This document shows positions 47,991 to 56,427 of a DNA stretch of 64,000 nt, one piece after another (the first letter of the stretch is position 1; every line of letters begins with the position of its first letter). The position numbers were made by a program, and so were the translations under genes. The stretch covers positions 3,410,001 to 3,474,000 of the forward strand of contig NZ_CP043925.1 of assembly GCF_009914335.1 (NCBI RefSeq), written 5' to 3'. The notes beneath the pieces are model-generated. The model did not search any database and was not told where the DNA came from. It saw only the letters and a list, made by a program, of their open reading frames with translations. Origin of the DNA: Proteus columbae. GTDB taxonomy: Bacteria; Pseudomonadota; Gammaproteobacteria; Enterobacterales; Enterobacteriaceae.

Positions 47991-48965
47991 ATGTTTGTAC
48001 TAGGCGTAGATATCGGTTACTCAAACCTGAAGCTGGCAATTGGCCAATCAGGTAGTGAACCGAAAACCATTATTCTACCTGCGGGTGCCGGTCCAGCGGA
48101 TCGTATGCCGGAGCGTATCGGTGGAGGCGATGATGAAACTTGTTTGTATGTCTCTGTCGATAATGAGCGCTGGGCCGCTGGTGTTCCTGCTGGACGCCTT
48201 CAAGGCTGGGAACGAGAGCTTCACCCGGAATATCCCACCACAAAAACCTATAAGGCACTTTTTCATGCCGCCTTGTTAATGGCTGAAACAGAATCCATCG
48301 ATTTGGTTGTCACTGGATTACCGGTTTCCCAGTTTCATGAACCACAACGTAAGTCTGACCTTGTGCAGCGTTTAAAAGGTGTCCATCAAGTGACGCCTAA
48401 GCGCAGCATCACCGTTCATGACGTCAAAGTACTACCACAGCCTGCCGGTGCCTATATGGATCTGGTTCAAACGGGTGGTGATCTGGGCTTGATTGAAGAA
48501 GGTCGTGTCGTCGTCATTGATCCCGGCTTCTTTTCTGTTGATTGGGTTGCCCTTGAGGCCGGAGAAATTCGCTACAGCTCATCAGGAACCAGTCTTCAGG
48601 CAATGTCCGTGCTACTGGAAACCATCGATAAGCTGATTTCGGAAGATCATGGTGCCAAAGTCGGAATGGATCGACTTGAAAAAGCCATGAGAACCGGCGA
48701 CTTACAGGTCCTGCTATTTGGAGAAAAAGTCGATATTTCACCTTATCTGAATGCTGCCATGAAAAAGGTAGCGCCTGTTGCTCTTACAGCCATGCGTCAA
48801 TCCATGCGTGACGAAAGCATTAATGCGGACTTGGTATTGATCGCCGGAGGTGGAGCCTTGGCTTATAAGGAAGCGGCCAAGGAGATTTTTTCACGAAGCA
48901 AGATCATCGTGCCTGAGCAGTCTGTTTTGGCGAACGTCCGAGGCTTCTGGTTTTATGGGGCATGA
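47991..48965 (+). CDS. srpM: Actin-like partition ATPase SrpM (ParM/StbA family)
   Basis: A 324-residue actin-fold ATPase. Phosphate 1 segment DIGYSNLKLAIGQSG is near residue 6, phosphate 2 VVIDPGFFSVDWVALEAG near 165 and the adenosine motif LIAGGGALAYKEA near 285. ATG at 47991 is chosen because AGGAG precedes it at good spacing; the frame is open a little further. SrpM of R391 polymerises to segregate the extrachromosomal ICE. It overlaps srpR by 4 bp, so the pair is translated together. Confidence 0.88.
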   Translation: MFVLGVDIGYSNLKLAIGQSGSEPKTIILPAGAGPADRMPERIGGGDDETCLYVSVDNERWAAGVPAGRLQGWERELHPEYPTTKTYKALFHAALLMAETESIDLVVTGLPVSQFHEPQRKSDLVQRLKGVHQVTPKRSITVHDVKVLPQPAGAYMDLVQTGGDLGLIEEGRVVVIDPGFFSVDWVALEAGEIRYSSSGTSLQAMSVLLETIDKLISEDHGAKVGMDRLEKAMRTGDLQVLLFGEKVDISPYLNAAMKKVAPVALTAMRQSMRDESINADLVLIAGGGALAYKEAAKEIFSRSKIIVPEQSVLANVRGFWFYGA

Positions 48966-49237
48966 TCATGAGAGTTGTCGTCAACATTCCCCCAGGGAGC
49001 CACCCAGAACTACTCAAAGAATTGGAAAAGACGCCACCACGGGAACGCGCTGAGCGTCTGCGGATGCTGGCAACCTTTGGGTTAATTCAAATGAGCCAAC
49101 CCAATCTATCCACGACATCTGTACCGGTGGATGGCCTTGCACCAGATGGTGAAGTTACTTCTATGAGTACAGCGCCAGAACCCAAAGCAGAAACACGTAA
49201 ACAATCATTAAAATCAAAACTAGGGCTGGGCTTATAA
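48962..49237 (+). CDS. srpR: Partition partner SrpR (small DNA-binding protein)
   Basis: A 91-residue protein beginning MIMRVVVNIPPGSHPELLKE. The N-terminal strand followed by two helices (ELLKELEKTPPRERAERLRM) fits a ribbon-helix-helix type adaptor like ParR/StbB, and the C-terminal part is low complexity. Its start overlaps the srpM stop (ATGA). In R391 the small gene after srpM encodes the centromere-binding partner. The int gene begins one base after its stop, so int may be read from the same transcript. Confidence 0.78.
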   Translation: MIMRVVVNIPPGSHPELLKELEKTPPRERAERLRMLATFGLIQMSQPNLSTTSVPVDGLAPDGEVTSMSTAPEPKAETRKQSLKSKLGLGL

Positions 49238-49238
49238 C

Positions 49239-50480
49239 ATGGCGTTATCAGTTAGCTGGCTCGATGCCAGGTTAAATAAAGAAGCAAAAGAAACCGTAGT
49301 AAAAGCCGACCGAGATGGGCTAAGTGCTCGGGTATCGCCCAAGGGCAAAATTGTTTTTCAGTTTCGTTATCGGTTCGATGGCAAGCAACAGCGGGTAGAC
49401 ATAGGTACTTACCCCCTTATGAAGCTGGCTGAAGCCAGGAATGAGCTGGATAGGTTAAGGGCAGTACTTGATCAAGGCCGAAACCCCAAGCTTTACCTAC
49501 AGCAGGAACGGGCTAAGTATTCTGCTAATCAAAGCTTCGAATCGATTTTTCGAGACTGGATAGACTCTGCCGGTAAGCAAGGGCTAAAGGAGAAAACGTG
49601 GCACTACCAAAAACGCAGCAGTGAAATATATTTGCTGCCCCGACTTGGCAAGTATCCATTAACTGACATCACTGAATTGTCCTTGCGAAACTGTCTTCGT
49701 GAGGTTTCGGAATCGTCTCCGTCAAACACAGAGCGCCTAGTGTCTGTACTGCATAAGTTCTATGACTGGCTGATTGATGAACAAATTTTGGAAATTAACG
49801 CTGCCGCTGGGATCACAGCAAAAAAGGTTGGCGGTAAAAAAGGAAAACGAACTCGGGTGCTAAATGACAACGAGATCAGGATACTTTGGCGCTATTTGCA
49901 TGAGTCAAAAATCACTGAGAAGAATCGCATCTACATAAAACTGCTTCTCTTATTGGGAGGGCGCAAGGGCGAACTCATTCAAGCTGAAAAGCATCACTTT
50001 GACTTGCAATCTGCAATGTGGACAGTGCCCATAGAGATCCGCAAACAAGGTGAGAAAATTGGAGCGCCGATCATGCGGCCATTGATTAAGCCAGCTATTG
50101 AGCTGATTGAACTGGCGATGCAGATGAGCAAATCAACTTACTTGTTTCCCGCGAACGGACAAGAAGAGCTTGCCACAAATGGCTTTGATACCACTATTCC
50201 TAACAATGTGAAAATCTGGGCTCGCAGATCGCTTGGTATTGAGATGGAACACTGGTCTATGCATGATCTTCGCAGAACGATGCGAACGCGAATGTCTGCC
50301 ATCACGACGCAAGAAGTTGCCGAGTTGATGATTGGCCACAGCAAAAAAGGGCTGGATGCTATCTACAACCAATATCAGTACCTGGACGAAATGCGTCATG
50401 CTTACGACGTTTGGTATCAACAACTAGAAACCATCATCGAGCCGACAGGCTTTCCATTCAACTGGCGTTTCGGACAATAA
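49239..50480 (+). CDS. int: SXT/R391-type tyrosine integrase
   Basis: A 413-residue tyrosine recombinase starting MALSVSWLDARLNKEAKETV, the SXT integrase type and length. An N-terminal arm-binding region (DUF4102-like, VKADRDGLSARVSPKGKIVF) is followed by the core-binding domain. The catalytic domain has Arg in LLGGRKGEL, the HxLR box MHDLRRTMRTRMS, His in LMIGHSKKG and the Tyr in IYNQYQYL. It joins the ICE to the 5' end of prfC, which fits the displaced prfC start at 53424-53493. GC and codon use fit the ICE core. Confidence 0.95.
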   Translation: MALSVSWLDARLNKEAKETVVKADRDGLSARVSPKGKIVFQFRYRFDGKQQRVDIGTYPLMKLAEARNELDRLRAVLDQGRNPKLYLQQERAKYSANQSFESIFRDWIDSAGKQGLKEKTWHYQKRSSEIYLLPRLGKYPLTDITELSLRNCLREVSESSPSNTERLVSVLHKFYDWLIDEQILEINAAAGITAKKVGGKKGKRTRVLNDNEIRILWRYLHESKITEKNRIYIKLLLLLGGRKGELIQAEKHHFDLQSAMWTVPIEIRKQGEKIGAPIMRPLIKPAIELIELAMQMSKSTYLFPANGQEELATNGFDTTIPNNVKIWARRSLGIEMEHWSMHDLRRTMRTRMSAITTQEVAELMIGHSKKGLDAIYNQYQYLDEMRHAYDVWYQQLETIIEPTGFPFNWRFGQ

Positions 50481-50609
50481 GGGGTAGCTGAATTAAGGAA
50501 GAGACTGAGCTAGTACAAATGACCGAGTCAAGTAGTGCATTTGGCTCGGTTTAGATTAGTTGTTTTTCCAGTTACAAAAAAACAACTTATCGAATAATTA
50601 TTATAAGTC

Positions 50610-52628
50610 TCACGACGCCTCAGAGAGAGGTATTTGCAATTCATCCACAAGGGTTTGCTTAGATTTATACTCTAGCTCGCTTCTCTTTATTTTTAGCTTT
50701 TGTAATAAAGCACTATGAGTCACCTCGAAATCATTAAAAATTGTAGACCAACTTTTAACGTATACTCGAATTCTTTCATCCGCCCCGGAAACAAGGCCCG
50801 CGCCGCCCTTACCAGCAAGGTCTTTCAACCGCCTTGTAATTTGAGTATCATTCTGGGAGATTTTAGTTCCAACAAGAACAACATCAAATCTCATTCTCTC
50901 ATCATTAAAGGCAGGATGCTTATCAAGTACCTCAGCATAACGTTCAGCTTGAGCTAAATGTTTCTTATTCAATGCTACACTTGGTCTTTTTATTTCAATG
51001 ATCGTACATTTAATAAATTCTTCTTGTGTAGAATGATCAATTGTGACCATTTTGCGTGCAAGAAACAAATCTACTTGGCCTTTTGCCCCCTCTATGGTAG
51101 CGCCTTCAATAAGATCACTGGTACTGATATCGTCCCCATCCAATATTTCAATATCTGAATTCCGAAGATTTCTAGCTGTATTAGAAAAGTCATCCTCTTC
51201 GGCACCTATAGTTGTGTACTGAGGGCCAAACAACCATGTATTAGCCTCAATAATACCTTGTAAGTCTGGTGTTTCTAGAACTTCTTTAGCGTGCTCTTTA
51301 AAAAGGTACTTCATTTTCTGTACGACTAGATCTCGCTTATGAATGTGTCCAATCGTGCTAATTATATAATCAAGTTTAGATTTACTTATTTGAGATGCAA
51401 ATTCATCCATTTGCTCCTTATTTAAGTCTAAAACGCCTTCCAATATATCTATCAAACTATCATTTTCACTTGATGTAGATAGCCTATCAAGCAAACCGAT
51501 TATAATTTTTGTTTGCTTAGCCTTTAGCCCATTAAAAGCTGCTGGATCAGCAACGCAGATACTAGTTACTAATTTCTTCGTATGTGCAATTCTAAAGGAA
51601 CGATCTTCGTCAGACTCCCAATTGTAAACAGGAAAATATCCTTTTTCTTCGAAAGAATCGACAAGCTGAACAGCTCTTTCTCTAAGGAACCCCTGATAAA
51701 TCTCGGCTGTTTTGTTGCGCAGTTCTTTTAGCAGCATAGCTAAAACTTTATTCCCATCACTCTTTTCACTAATGAAGAGATCAGCATTTGGAGATGAGGT
51801 ATCTTGAAAATTATCGAACCACTCAGATTGTATATATCCACTTATGAAAAAATTGTTTTTGTAGTTAAAACCAGTCAGATTTCTATACTTCTGATGTTCT
51901 TTTGAATCTCTAAAATAATTGTATGACTTTTCACCAGATGGTTTTTTTATCCACTGAATGATACTTGAACTAAATATATTTCCATCAACATCTATAAGCT
52001 CTTGAAACAACCTATGTTGGGGAGGCGTCACTCGGACTCTATTAACTGATATTTTAAGGTTAGAAAAAACTATTAGCTTCCAACCAAATTCATTTGAAAG
52101 CTCCTCCATGATATTTTCAATATTAGGGATTTTTTGAGATTTTTCACTCGTAATGCCCGTAAGAAATACTGATGTCCCACTTCCATTTGAAAGAATACTA
52201 CTATGCTGTTCTTTATCGTCGATCAACTCAACTTTGTACGTTTTAATACGAGACGAGTCTATGGTAATACGTGCATTCTCAGATTGTCTTCTCGTAAGCC
52301 AGGTTGCTGTTGCAGCATATTTATGAAATGAATACCGCCCTCTGCCTTGACTGCCTTTTTGGGTAACCTGTTTTTTGGATGAGTCATCCCAATTATCAAA
52401 ATTTCGGTCTAGGTTATGAAAGTCAATTCCTTCACCATTATCATGGATCTCTATTGACTCCACCCCGCCGAGATCACAGGTGTTAATAATGACATCAATA
52501 TCTGATGCACCAGCATCCAAACCGTTCCAGATATATTCACTCAACATCTTCCAAGCGGGAATTGAGCCGAAACGTTTTTTTATCGACGCATTTGTAATAC
52601 CTGTTGTCCGTTCTTGAGGAGTCGTCAC
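50610..52628 (-). CDS. GHKL ATPase with C-terminal PD-(D/E)XK-like nuclease domain, function unknown
   Basis: A 672-residue protein. The N-terminal GHKL/HATPase fold shows an N-box (E31-x3-N35 with D38 in EYIWNGLDAG), a G1 box (D63-N-G-E-G) and a glycine-rich lid near residue 93 (KGSQGRGRYSF), as in MutL, Hsp90 and MORC. A long helical middle follows. The C-terminal part (about 480-620) has a GPQYTTIG-EEDD entry, then GQVDLFLARK and TIIEIKRPSVALNKKHLAQA, the D-x(n)-ExK pattern of restriction-type nucleases close to the Shedu SduA C-terminal domain. It is AT-rich, convergent with int and lies between int and xis, where core elements need no gene. A defence role is a reasonable inference but not shown. 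Confidence 0.75.
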   Translation of the reverse strand: MTTPQERTTGITNASIKKRFGSIPAWKMLSEYIWNGLDAGASDIDVIINTCDLGGVESIEIHDNGEGIDFHNLDRNFDNWDDSSKKQVTQKGSQGRGRYSFHKYAATATWLTRRQSENARITIDSSRIKTYKVELIDDKEQHSSILSNGSGTSVFLTGITSEKSQKIPNIENIMEELSNEFGWKLIVFSNLKISVNRVRVTPPQHRLFQELIDVDGNIFSSSIIQWIKKPSGEKSYNYFRDSKEHQKYRNLTGFNYKNNFFISGYIQSEWFDNFQDTSSPNADLFISEKSDGNKVLAMLLKELRNKTAEIYQGFLRERAVQLVDSFEEKGYFPVYNWESDEDRSFRIAHTKKLVTSICVADPAAFNGLKAKQTKIIIGLLDRLSTSSENDSLIDILEGVLDLNKEQMDEFASQISKSKLDYIISTIGHIHKRDLVVQKMKYLFKEHAKEVLETPDLQGIIEANTWLFGPQYTTIGAEEDDFSNTARNLRNSDIEILDGDDISTSDLIEGATIEGAKGQVDLFLARKMVTIDHSTQEEFIKCTIIEIKRPSVALNKKHLAQAERYAEVLDKHPAFNDERMRFDVVLVGTKISQNDTQITRRLKDLAGKGGAGLVSGADERIRVYVKSWSTIFNDFEVTHSALLQKLKIKRSELEYKSKQTLVDELQIPLSEAS

Positions 52629-52773
52629 TTACCTATCCATCCAATCAATAAAAAATCCATGCTGCTATCTTAGCCTAAGTTGGTGTACATATTAACTATA
52701 TTGTTGGCACAAGCCGGCGTTTCAAAGCGTTAGTCCAAGCTCCAACAGAAAAACTAAGCTACGCTATCTATTC

Positions 52774-52962
52774 CTAATTCTTCTCATACTCCTCCAAGTC
52801 TTCAATGTGCCACAGCTTGTTTCGTGTATTTCGGTTGATACGAGGTTGCGGCAAGCTGCCATCTTTTATTCTTCGCCAGAGCGTCGTATAGCTAATGTGG
52901 TAACGAGCCATAACTTCGTAAGACGTTAGAAAAGGGGTTACTTGGTGCGCTACTGCTGTCAT
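52774..52962 (-). CDS. xis: Excisionase Xis (AlpA/MerR-like)
   Basis: A 62-residue winged-helix protein: PFLTSYEVMARYHISYTTLW, then IKDGSLPQPRINRNTRNKLW, typical of AlpA-type excisionases. The ATG at 52962 is chosen because AGGAG stands seven bases ahead of it; two earlier in-frame ATGs sit too close to or before that site. Xis of SXT/R391 bends the attachment DNA and steers Int to excision. It lies next to the ICE end at about 53430, the expected place, but is separated from int by the ATPase gene. Confidence 0.82.
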   Translation of the reverse strand: MTAVAHQVTPFLTSYEVMARYHISYTTLWRRIKDGSLPQPRINRNTRNKLWHIEDLEEYEKN

Positions 52963-53430
52963 CTGCATTCTCCTGAAAATCAATGTAAAGCTATCATCGC
53001 CTGATTCATCACTTGTTGATGGTCAGAAAGATGCATGATTTGTTCAGAAGATCAGGCCCATACAAATGAACTTTTAGGACAGCAAGAAAGCAACCGGTAA
53101 CCAACTCAACCGGCAAACAATTAGAGATAATCGCGAACGTCTTACCATCATTTCTCGATTTTTGGCATAAAAAATATAGGCAAGTTTTGGCTAAAACCCA
53201 GTAGGAACAAGGCCTACAGCTAGGTTTGTGTCATGGAATTTGGCTAAAAACGGTAAATATGGCGATTTGTACTCAAGTTTGTACACATTTTCCGAGGTTA
53301 CGCTTGAACATCATTGAAAAGCAAAGAAACGAGAAAAAGACAAAAAGCCTTTAAATTCAGTACGTAGAGATGTGATTGTGGTGTGCAATGAAAGGTGGTT
53401 TTAAGCGTTGAAAGGCTGGGCGGCATCAGG
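52963..53430. other. attL: ICE end / attachment arm region
   Basis: No gene. Three direct repeats of TTTGGC(A/T)(T)AAAA occur at 53161, 53185 and 53239, and GTTTGTAC/TTTGTAC twice near 53266-53281. These look like arm-type sites for Int or Xis. The crossover lies at about 53424-53440, where the sequence turns into prfC. Naming this end attL is conventional for the int-proximal side. Confidence 0.7.
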
Positions 53431-53493
53431 GTGGGAAATAATGGCAAAAGTTCTACGACGAGCAACTTCTTGCTGAAAAATAGGATTAGACAT
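53424..53493 (-). pseudogene. prfC: prfC 5' remnant displaced by ICE insertion
   Basis: The minus strand reads MSNPIFQQEVARRRTFAIIS, then HPDA, and then leaves the expected GKTT of peptide-release factor 3. This is the original start of prfC. SXT/R391 elements integrate here and give prfC a new 5' end at the other junction, which is outside the window. The exact core is within the FAIISHPDA codons. Confidence 0.92.
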
Positions 53494-53770
53494 CAATGGT
53501 GATCTTCTAGTTGATAGACGAGAGAATGTAAGACACTGATATATTGCTATAAGTAATAATTAAAGTGACTATAAAAACATTCAACCCGTAAGTTAATCTT
53601 AATTGGCGCTTATTTTCGCCTATCTTGTCTGTATAAACAATCAATGGTTGCGTAATTGGTTACCATTTCTACAATTTAAACTGCAATACTCGATCTTGTA
53701 ACAGTTAATATTGTAACAGGAGCACGGCATGGAAGTGTTCAACACGACATAAATGTCTATTTTTTAGAAA
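53494..53770. promoter_or_regulatory. Former prfC promoter region, no gene
   Basis: 277 AT-rich bases between the abiE remnant and the prfC start. They presumably hold the native prfC promoter, now driving only the short remnant. A GTAACAG/GTAACAG direct repeat lies near 53697-53719. I see no gene. Confidence 0.5.
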
Positions 53771-54007
53771 TCATATACCGAGAACATCTTTCAGCTTTTC
53801 TAGGGCTTGTGCATGTTTTTCATTCGGCATTCTTGCCAAATTGATTTGTTTCCATTTGATGGCAGGAAGCTCACTGGCTCCATCCAAACTGAGTAAAGAC
53901 CAATTGGGCTTTCGATTTTTAAAGGATAGCAAAAAAGCCTTTTCAATATTGGTCAGTCCCTGGTGAATAAGGTCTACTAGGCGCACCCTTACGGCTTCTA
54001 GTTCCAC
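53771..54007 (-). pseudogene. AbiEii-type toxin, C-terminal remnant
   Basis: 78 residues from a GTG at 54007 (MELEAVRVRLVDLIHQGL, then FLLSFKNRKPNWSLLSLDG and IKWKQINLARM). This matches only the last part of AbiEii-family nucleotidyltransferase toxins (FLLS-x-K-x2-P-x-WSLL, PA-x-x-WK-x-x-NL). The nucleotidyltransferase domain with its GSxxxxxD motif is absent. The frame starts on the last base of the antitoxin stop, as an intact toxin would, suggesting an in-frame internal deletion. Toxicity is not expected. Confidence 0.7.
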
Positions 54008-54837
54008 TAAACTGATCCTTTACTTGCCAATGCCATATGCTGAGGTACTGTTATTAGATACTCTGTATCCAACTTCCCACCTTTAGCAACAACACGTTTA
54101 CCTGAGCCTAAATCGTAATTTTCTACATTTAACTTATCAAACCAAGGATAAGCTTGGCGTTTTGCAAGCCAAAAGAATAAGCGTTTGGCCTTTACGCTTT
54201 TACATGCTTTTAAGAGCGTATCAAGCTTTCTTGGAGATAAGTTCACCAACCCCTGCATTAACTCATCGGCATATTCAAATGACACACTTTCAGGCAAATC
54301 TACCAACACCTCCAATATGGCTTTTTCCGGACATGAAAAATACACAGGTGGCAATTGCTCTTCCCATTTATACTCTTTAACGAATGCTCTATCTTTGAAT
54401 AAGCTATCAGGCCAAAGTTTACTTGTACTATGCCCTTCGAACTTAATTGGTAATGACAGTCTCGCAAGCCAGGAGGGAAGCTTTCTCGCTGCATATAAAT
54501 GAATATGAGGTGTACTCCCTAATGACAAATATTGTGACAAACCAGATATGGAAAGCGCTGACAATCCACCTACCACAACAGGCGGAAGTTGTTCATCTAC
54601 ACTTTTATCCATCATACGCTGCATAGAAACTACTACGCCTTCCCAAGTGACAGATCGGGAATACTGGCTAGCTAGTAGCAATAACGTATCGGTTTTGACA
54701 GCGTTATCTAATGAATGCGCACTCAAGCCCTGCTCTGCAAGCCATTTCTTTGTAGCTAACATGCCATAAGGTAAAAGAGTTTTAAGAGACTGTTTATAAG
54801 ACTCTTTCGCCGTTTCTCGCTGGGAATGACTAATCAT
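54007..54837 (-). CDS. AbiEi-family antitoxin (type IV toxin-antitoxin)
   Basis: A 276-residue protein with an N-terminal helix-turn-helix region (LLPYGMLATKKWLAEQGL, then YSRSVTWEGVVVSMQRM), then VGGLSALSISGLSQYLSLG, and a C-terminal antitoxin domain, as in AbiEi proteins. In this family the N-terminus represses the operon and the C-terminus counters the AbiEii nucleotidyltransferase. The toxin here is reduced to its tail. The gene sits in the chromosome between rimI and prfC, outside the ICE end. A symmetric element at 54882-54900 may be its operator. Confidence 0.8.
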   Translation of the reverse strand: MISHSQRETAKESYKQSLKTLLPYGMLATKKWLAEQGLSAHSLDNAVKTDTLLLLASQYSRSVTWEGVVVSMQRMMDKSVDEQLPPVVVGGLSALSISGLSQYLSLGSTPHIHLYAARKLPSWLARLSLPIKFEGHSTSKLWPDSLFKDRAFVKEYKWEEQLPPVYFSCPEKAILEVLVDLPESVSFEYADELMQGLVNLSPRKLDTLLKACKSVKAKRLFFWLAKRQAYPWFDKLNVENYDLGSGKRVVAKGGKLDTEYLITVPQHMALASKGSV

Positions 54838-54881
54838 TTCTAAACACCAAATCCTTTCTCTAGTTTATCCTTTTATCATTT

Positions 54882-54900
54882 TACGGCGGAAATCGCCGTA
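54882..54900. promoter_or_regulatory. Palindrome upstream of abiEi, candidate operator
   Basis: TACGGCG-GAAAT-CGCCGTA, perfect 7-bp arms, 45 bp before the abiEi start. AbiEi proteins are known to autoregulate by binding inverted repeats upstream, so this is a likely operator. Confidence 0.5.
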
Positions 54901-55411
54901 TAATAGCCAATTTTTAAACCCACACTACTAAAACCTAGAAGGCTTACTTAGTTCAGTCTGCGAGTAACATCTGCAATGCTTTGTTTTGTTTGCTTTGTAA
55001 GAACCAATCTAGCTATCGCCTCATAGAGTAACCTTGTTTTCATTGAAACTCTTAACGTACCTATATTGACTAAAATTTTTACAAGTTACCTTTATGAGCT
55101 ACTAATAAAGCAAAGAATTAGCCTATTTATTTTCGGTTAAAATCGGGATTGAATATAAAAACCAAAATAAATACACCTTTATTTAGATTTAATTTTTTCT
55201 ATATTTAGAGGTCAATCACTTTATTTAAAACAAAAATAAATATTCAATTTACTTATTTTAAATACTATTCACCTTTTTAACACCGTTATAATCACCTAGT
55301 GTTTTAAAATTAAACGATGACAAAAGTGAAATTAACTTTATAAATTTACATTAAGTGAAAATAAAGATAAATTTTAAATACAATTAATAAAAAATAAAAT
55401 TCTAATACTTT

Positions 55412-55446
55412 AAATAAAATAAAAAAACGCCTAATAGAAGGCGTTT
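55412..55446 (-). terminator. Rho-independent terminator after rimI
   Basis: The arms AAACGCC and GGCGTTT (55425-55446) are followed on the minus strand by a long T tract. It lies 27 bp beyond the rimI stop. Confidence 0.85.
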
Positions 55447-55472
55447 AAAATTTAACTTAAATAAAAATTTAA

Positions 55473-55919
55473 TTAGAAAGAAATAGGATAAGCCATAATA
55501 ATCGCATCTTCATTCCCCGTCTTTGTTGGGTAATAGTTTTTCCGTTTCGAAACGAAATTAAATCCTATAGATTCATAGAGATTGAACGCTTTTTCATTAG
55601 ATTCTCGCACCTCTAACCACAAGGTAGTGATGTTTTTTTTCTCAAGTTTTTCAATTAGTTCTAGTAAAAGCGCTTTACCATAACCTTTTCCCTGATAATC
55701 AGGATGGATTGCAATATTAAAAAGTGTTGCCTCATCTAATATTAATTGCGTAATTGCGAAACCTACAATAATATTATCAATGCAAATTTTCAGATTAAAA
55801 TAATGACTTCCTTGGTTACTATAAAATGTTTCTTCACTCCAAGGGAATGAGTGACTTAATTTTTCAATTTGCCATGCTAAAGGTAAATCAGCAGGGTTTA
55901 AGAGTGAAATGGTCTTCAT
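55473..55919 (-). CDS. rimI: Ribosomal protein bS18 N-alpha-acetyltransferase RimI
   Basis: A 148-residue GNAT acetyltransferase. From MKTISLLNPADLPLAWQIEK the protein aligns along its length with E. coli RimI, including HSFPWSEETFYSNQG, the acetyl-CoA loop YQGKGYGKALL and the C-terminal YYPTKTGNEDAIIMAYPIS. I chose the ATG at 55919, which gives the family length; the frame runs 15 codons further upstream. It acetylates the N-terminal alanine of ribosomal protein S18. It overlaps the 3' end of holD by 32 bp on the same strand, as in enterobacterial holD-rimI. Confidence 0.96.
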   Translation of the reverse strand: MKTISLLNPADLPLAWQIEKLSHSFPWSEETFYSNQGSHYFNLKICIDNIIVGFAITQLILDEATLFNIAIHPDYQGKGYGKALLLELIEKLEKKNITTLWLEVRESNEKAFNLYESIGFNFVSKRKNYYPTKTGNEDAIIMAYPISF

Positions 55920-56298
55920 ATTGATAGATTTGTTTCCAAAGATCGCGTTTTGCATCAGCATCAAAATATAACTGATGTAATGAAGGGCTTCTCAGAGAAG
56001 TATATTCAGAGGGAAGTATGAGATCAGTGCCTAATAACCAGCAGGGAAGATCAAATGATTCTGTGAGCATGCTCACATCATCTGTTGTAATACAATAGAT
56101 TTCGTTTTTATCTATCCCCATGGCGCTAAAAATATCAGAGAAAAGCCCGTTATTTAGATCAACGGTATCATCAGTAATGATAAGTAAACGTGTTGTATCC
56201 GGAAATTGAACAGAATGCTCGCCTTTTAACACAGCAGGCTTACGAAGTACCCACTGACGAATTCCAAGTTGGGATAACATTCTGTCTTTACGGCTCAT
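55888..56298 (-). CDS. holD: DNA polymerase III psi subunit HolD
   Basis: A 136-residue protein: MSRKDRMLSQLGIRQWVLRK, then LLIITDDTVDLNNGLFSDIF and CWLLGTDLILPS, ending LWKQIYQYEDHFTLKPC. The order and motifs match E. coli HolD (QLGITQW, LWQQICTYE). Psi joins chi and the clamp-loader and links the polymerase to SSB. It is divergent from rsmC, which starts 130 bp away, the same arrangement as in E. coli. Confidence 0.95.
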   Translation of the reverse strand: MSRKDRMLSQLGIRQWVLRKPAVLKGEHSVQFPDTTRLLIITDDTVDLNNGLFSDIFSAMGIDKNEIYCITTDDVSMLTESFDLPCWLLGTDLILPSEYTSLRSPSLHQLYFDADAKRDLWKQIYQYEDHFTLKPC

Positions 56299-56427
56299 TA
56301 TGCTTACCTATCAAGTGTAGAACAACGGTACATAGTATCAGAGGGCATAAACTACGCCAATAAATAGCGTTGGTTTCTTTATATCTGATATCATGCGTCT
56401 CATGTTTTTTAAGGAGTAACAATCATA

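Larger units (their letters stand above)
54838..55472. other. 635-bp AT-rich intergenic region
   Basis: No gene is seen. It holds the abiE upstream symmetry (54882-54900) and the rimI terminator (about 55412-55446). From 55060 to 55420 the sequence is very AT-rich without a sustained reading frame, resembling a decayed or xenogeneic stretch. Confidence 0.6.

Noticed and set aside
49239-50480. Prophage integrase
   Set aside because: It matches the SXT-type integrase and sits with mobI, srpMR, rumAB and a prfC junction; no phage structural genes are present.
53771-54837. abiE genes as ICE cargo
   Set aside because: The prfC start at 53424-53493 marks the ICE end, and abiE lies on the chromosomal side of it.
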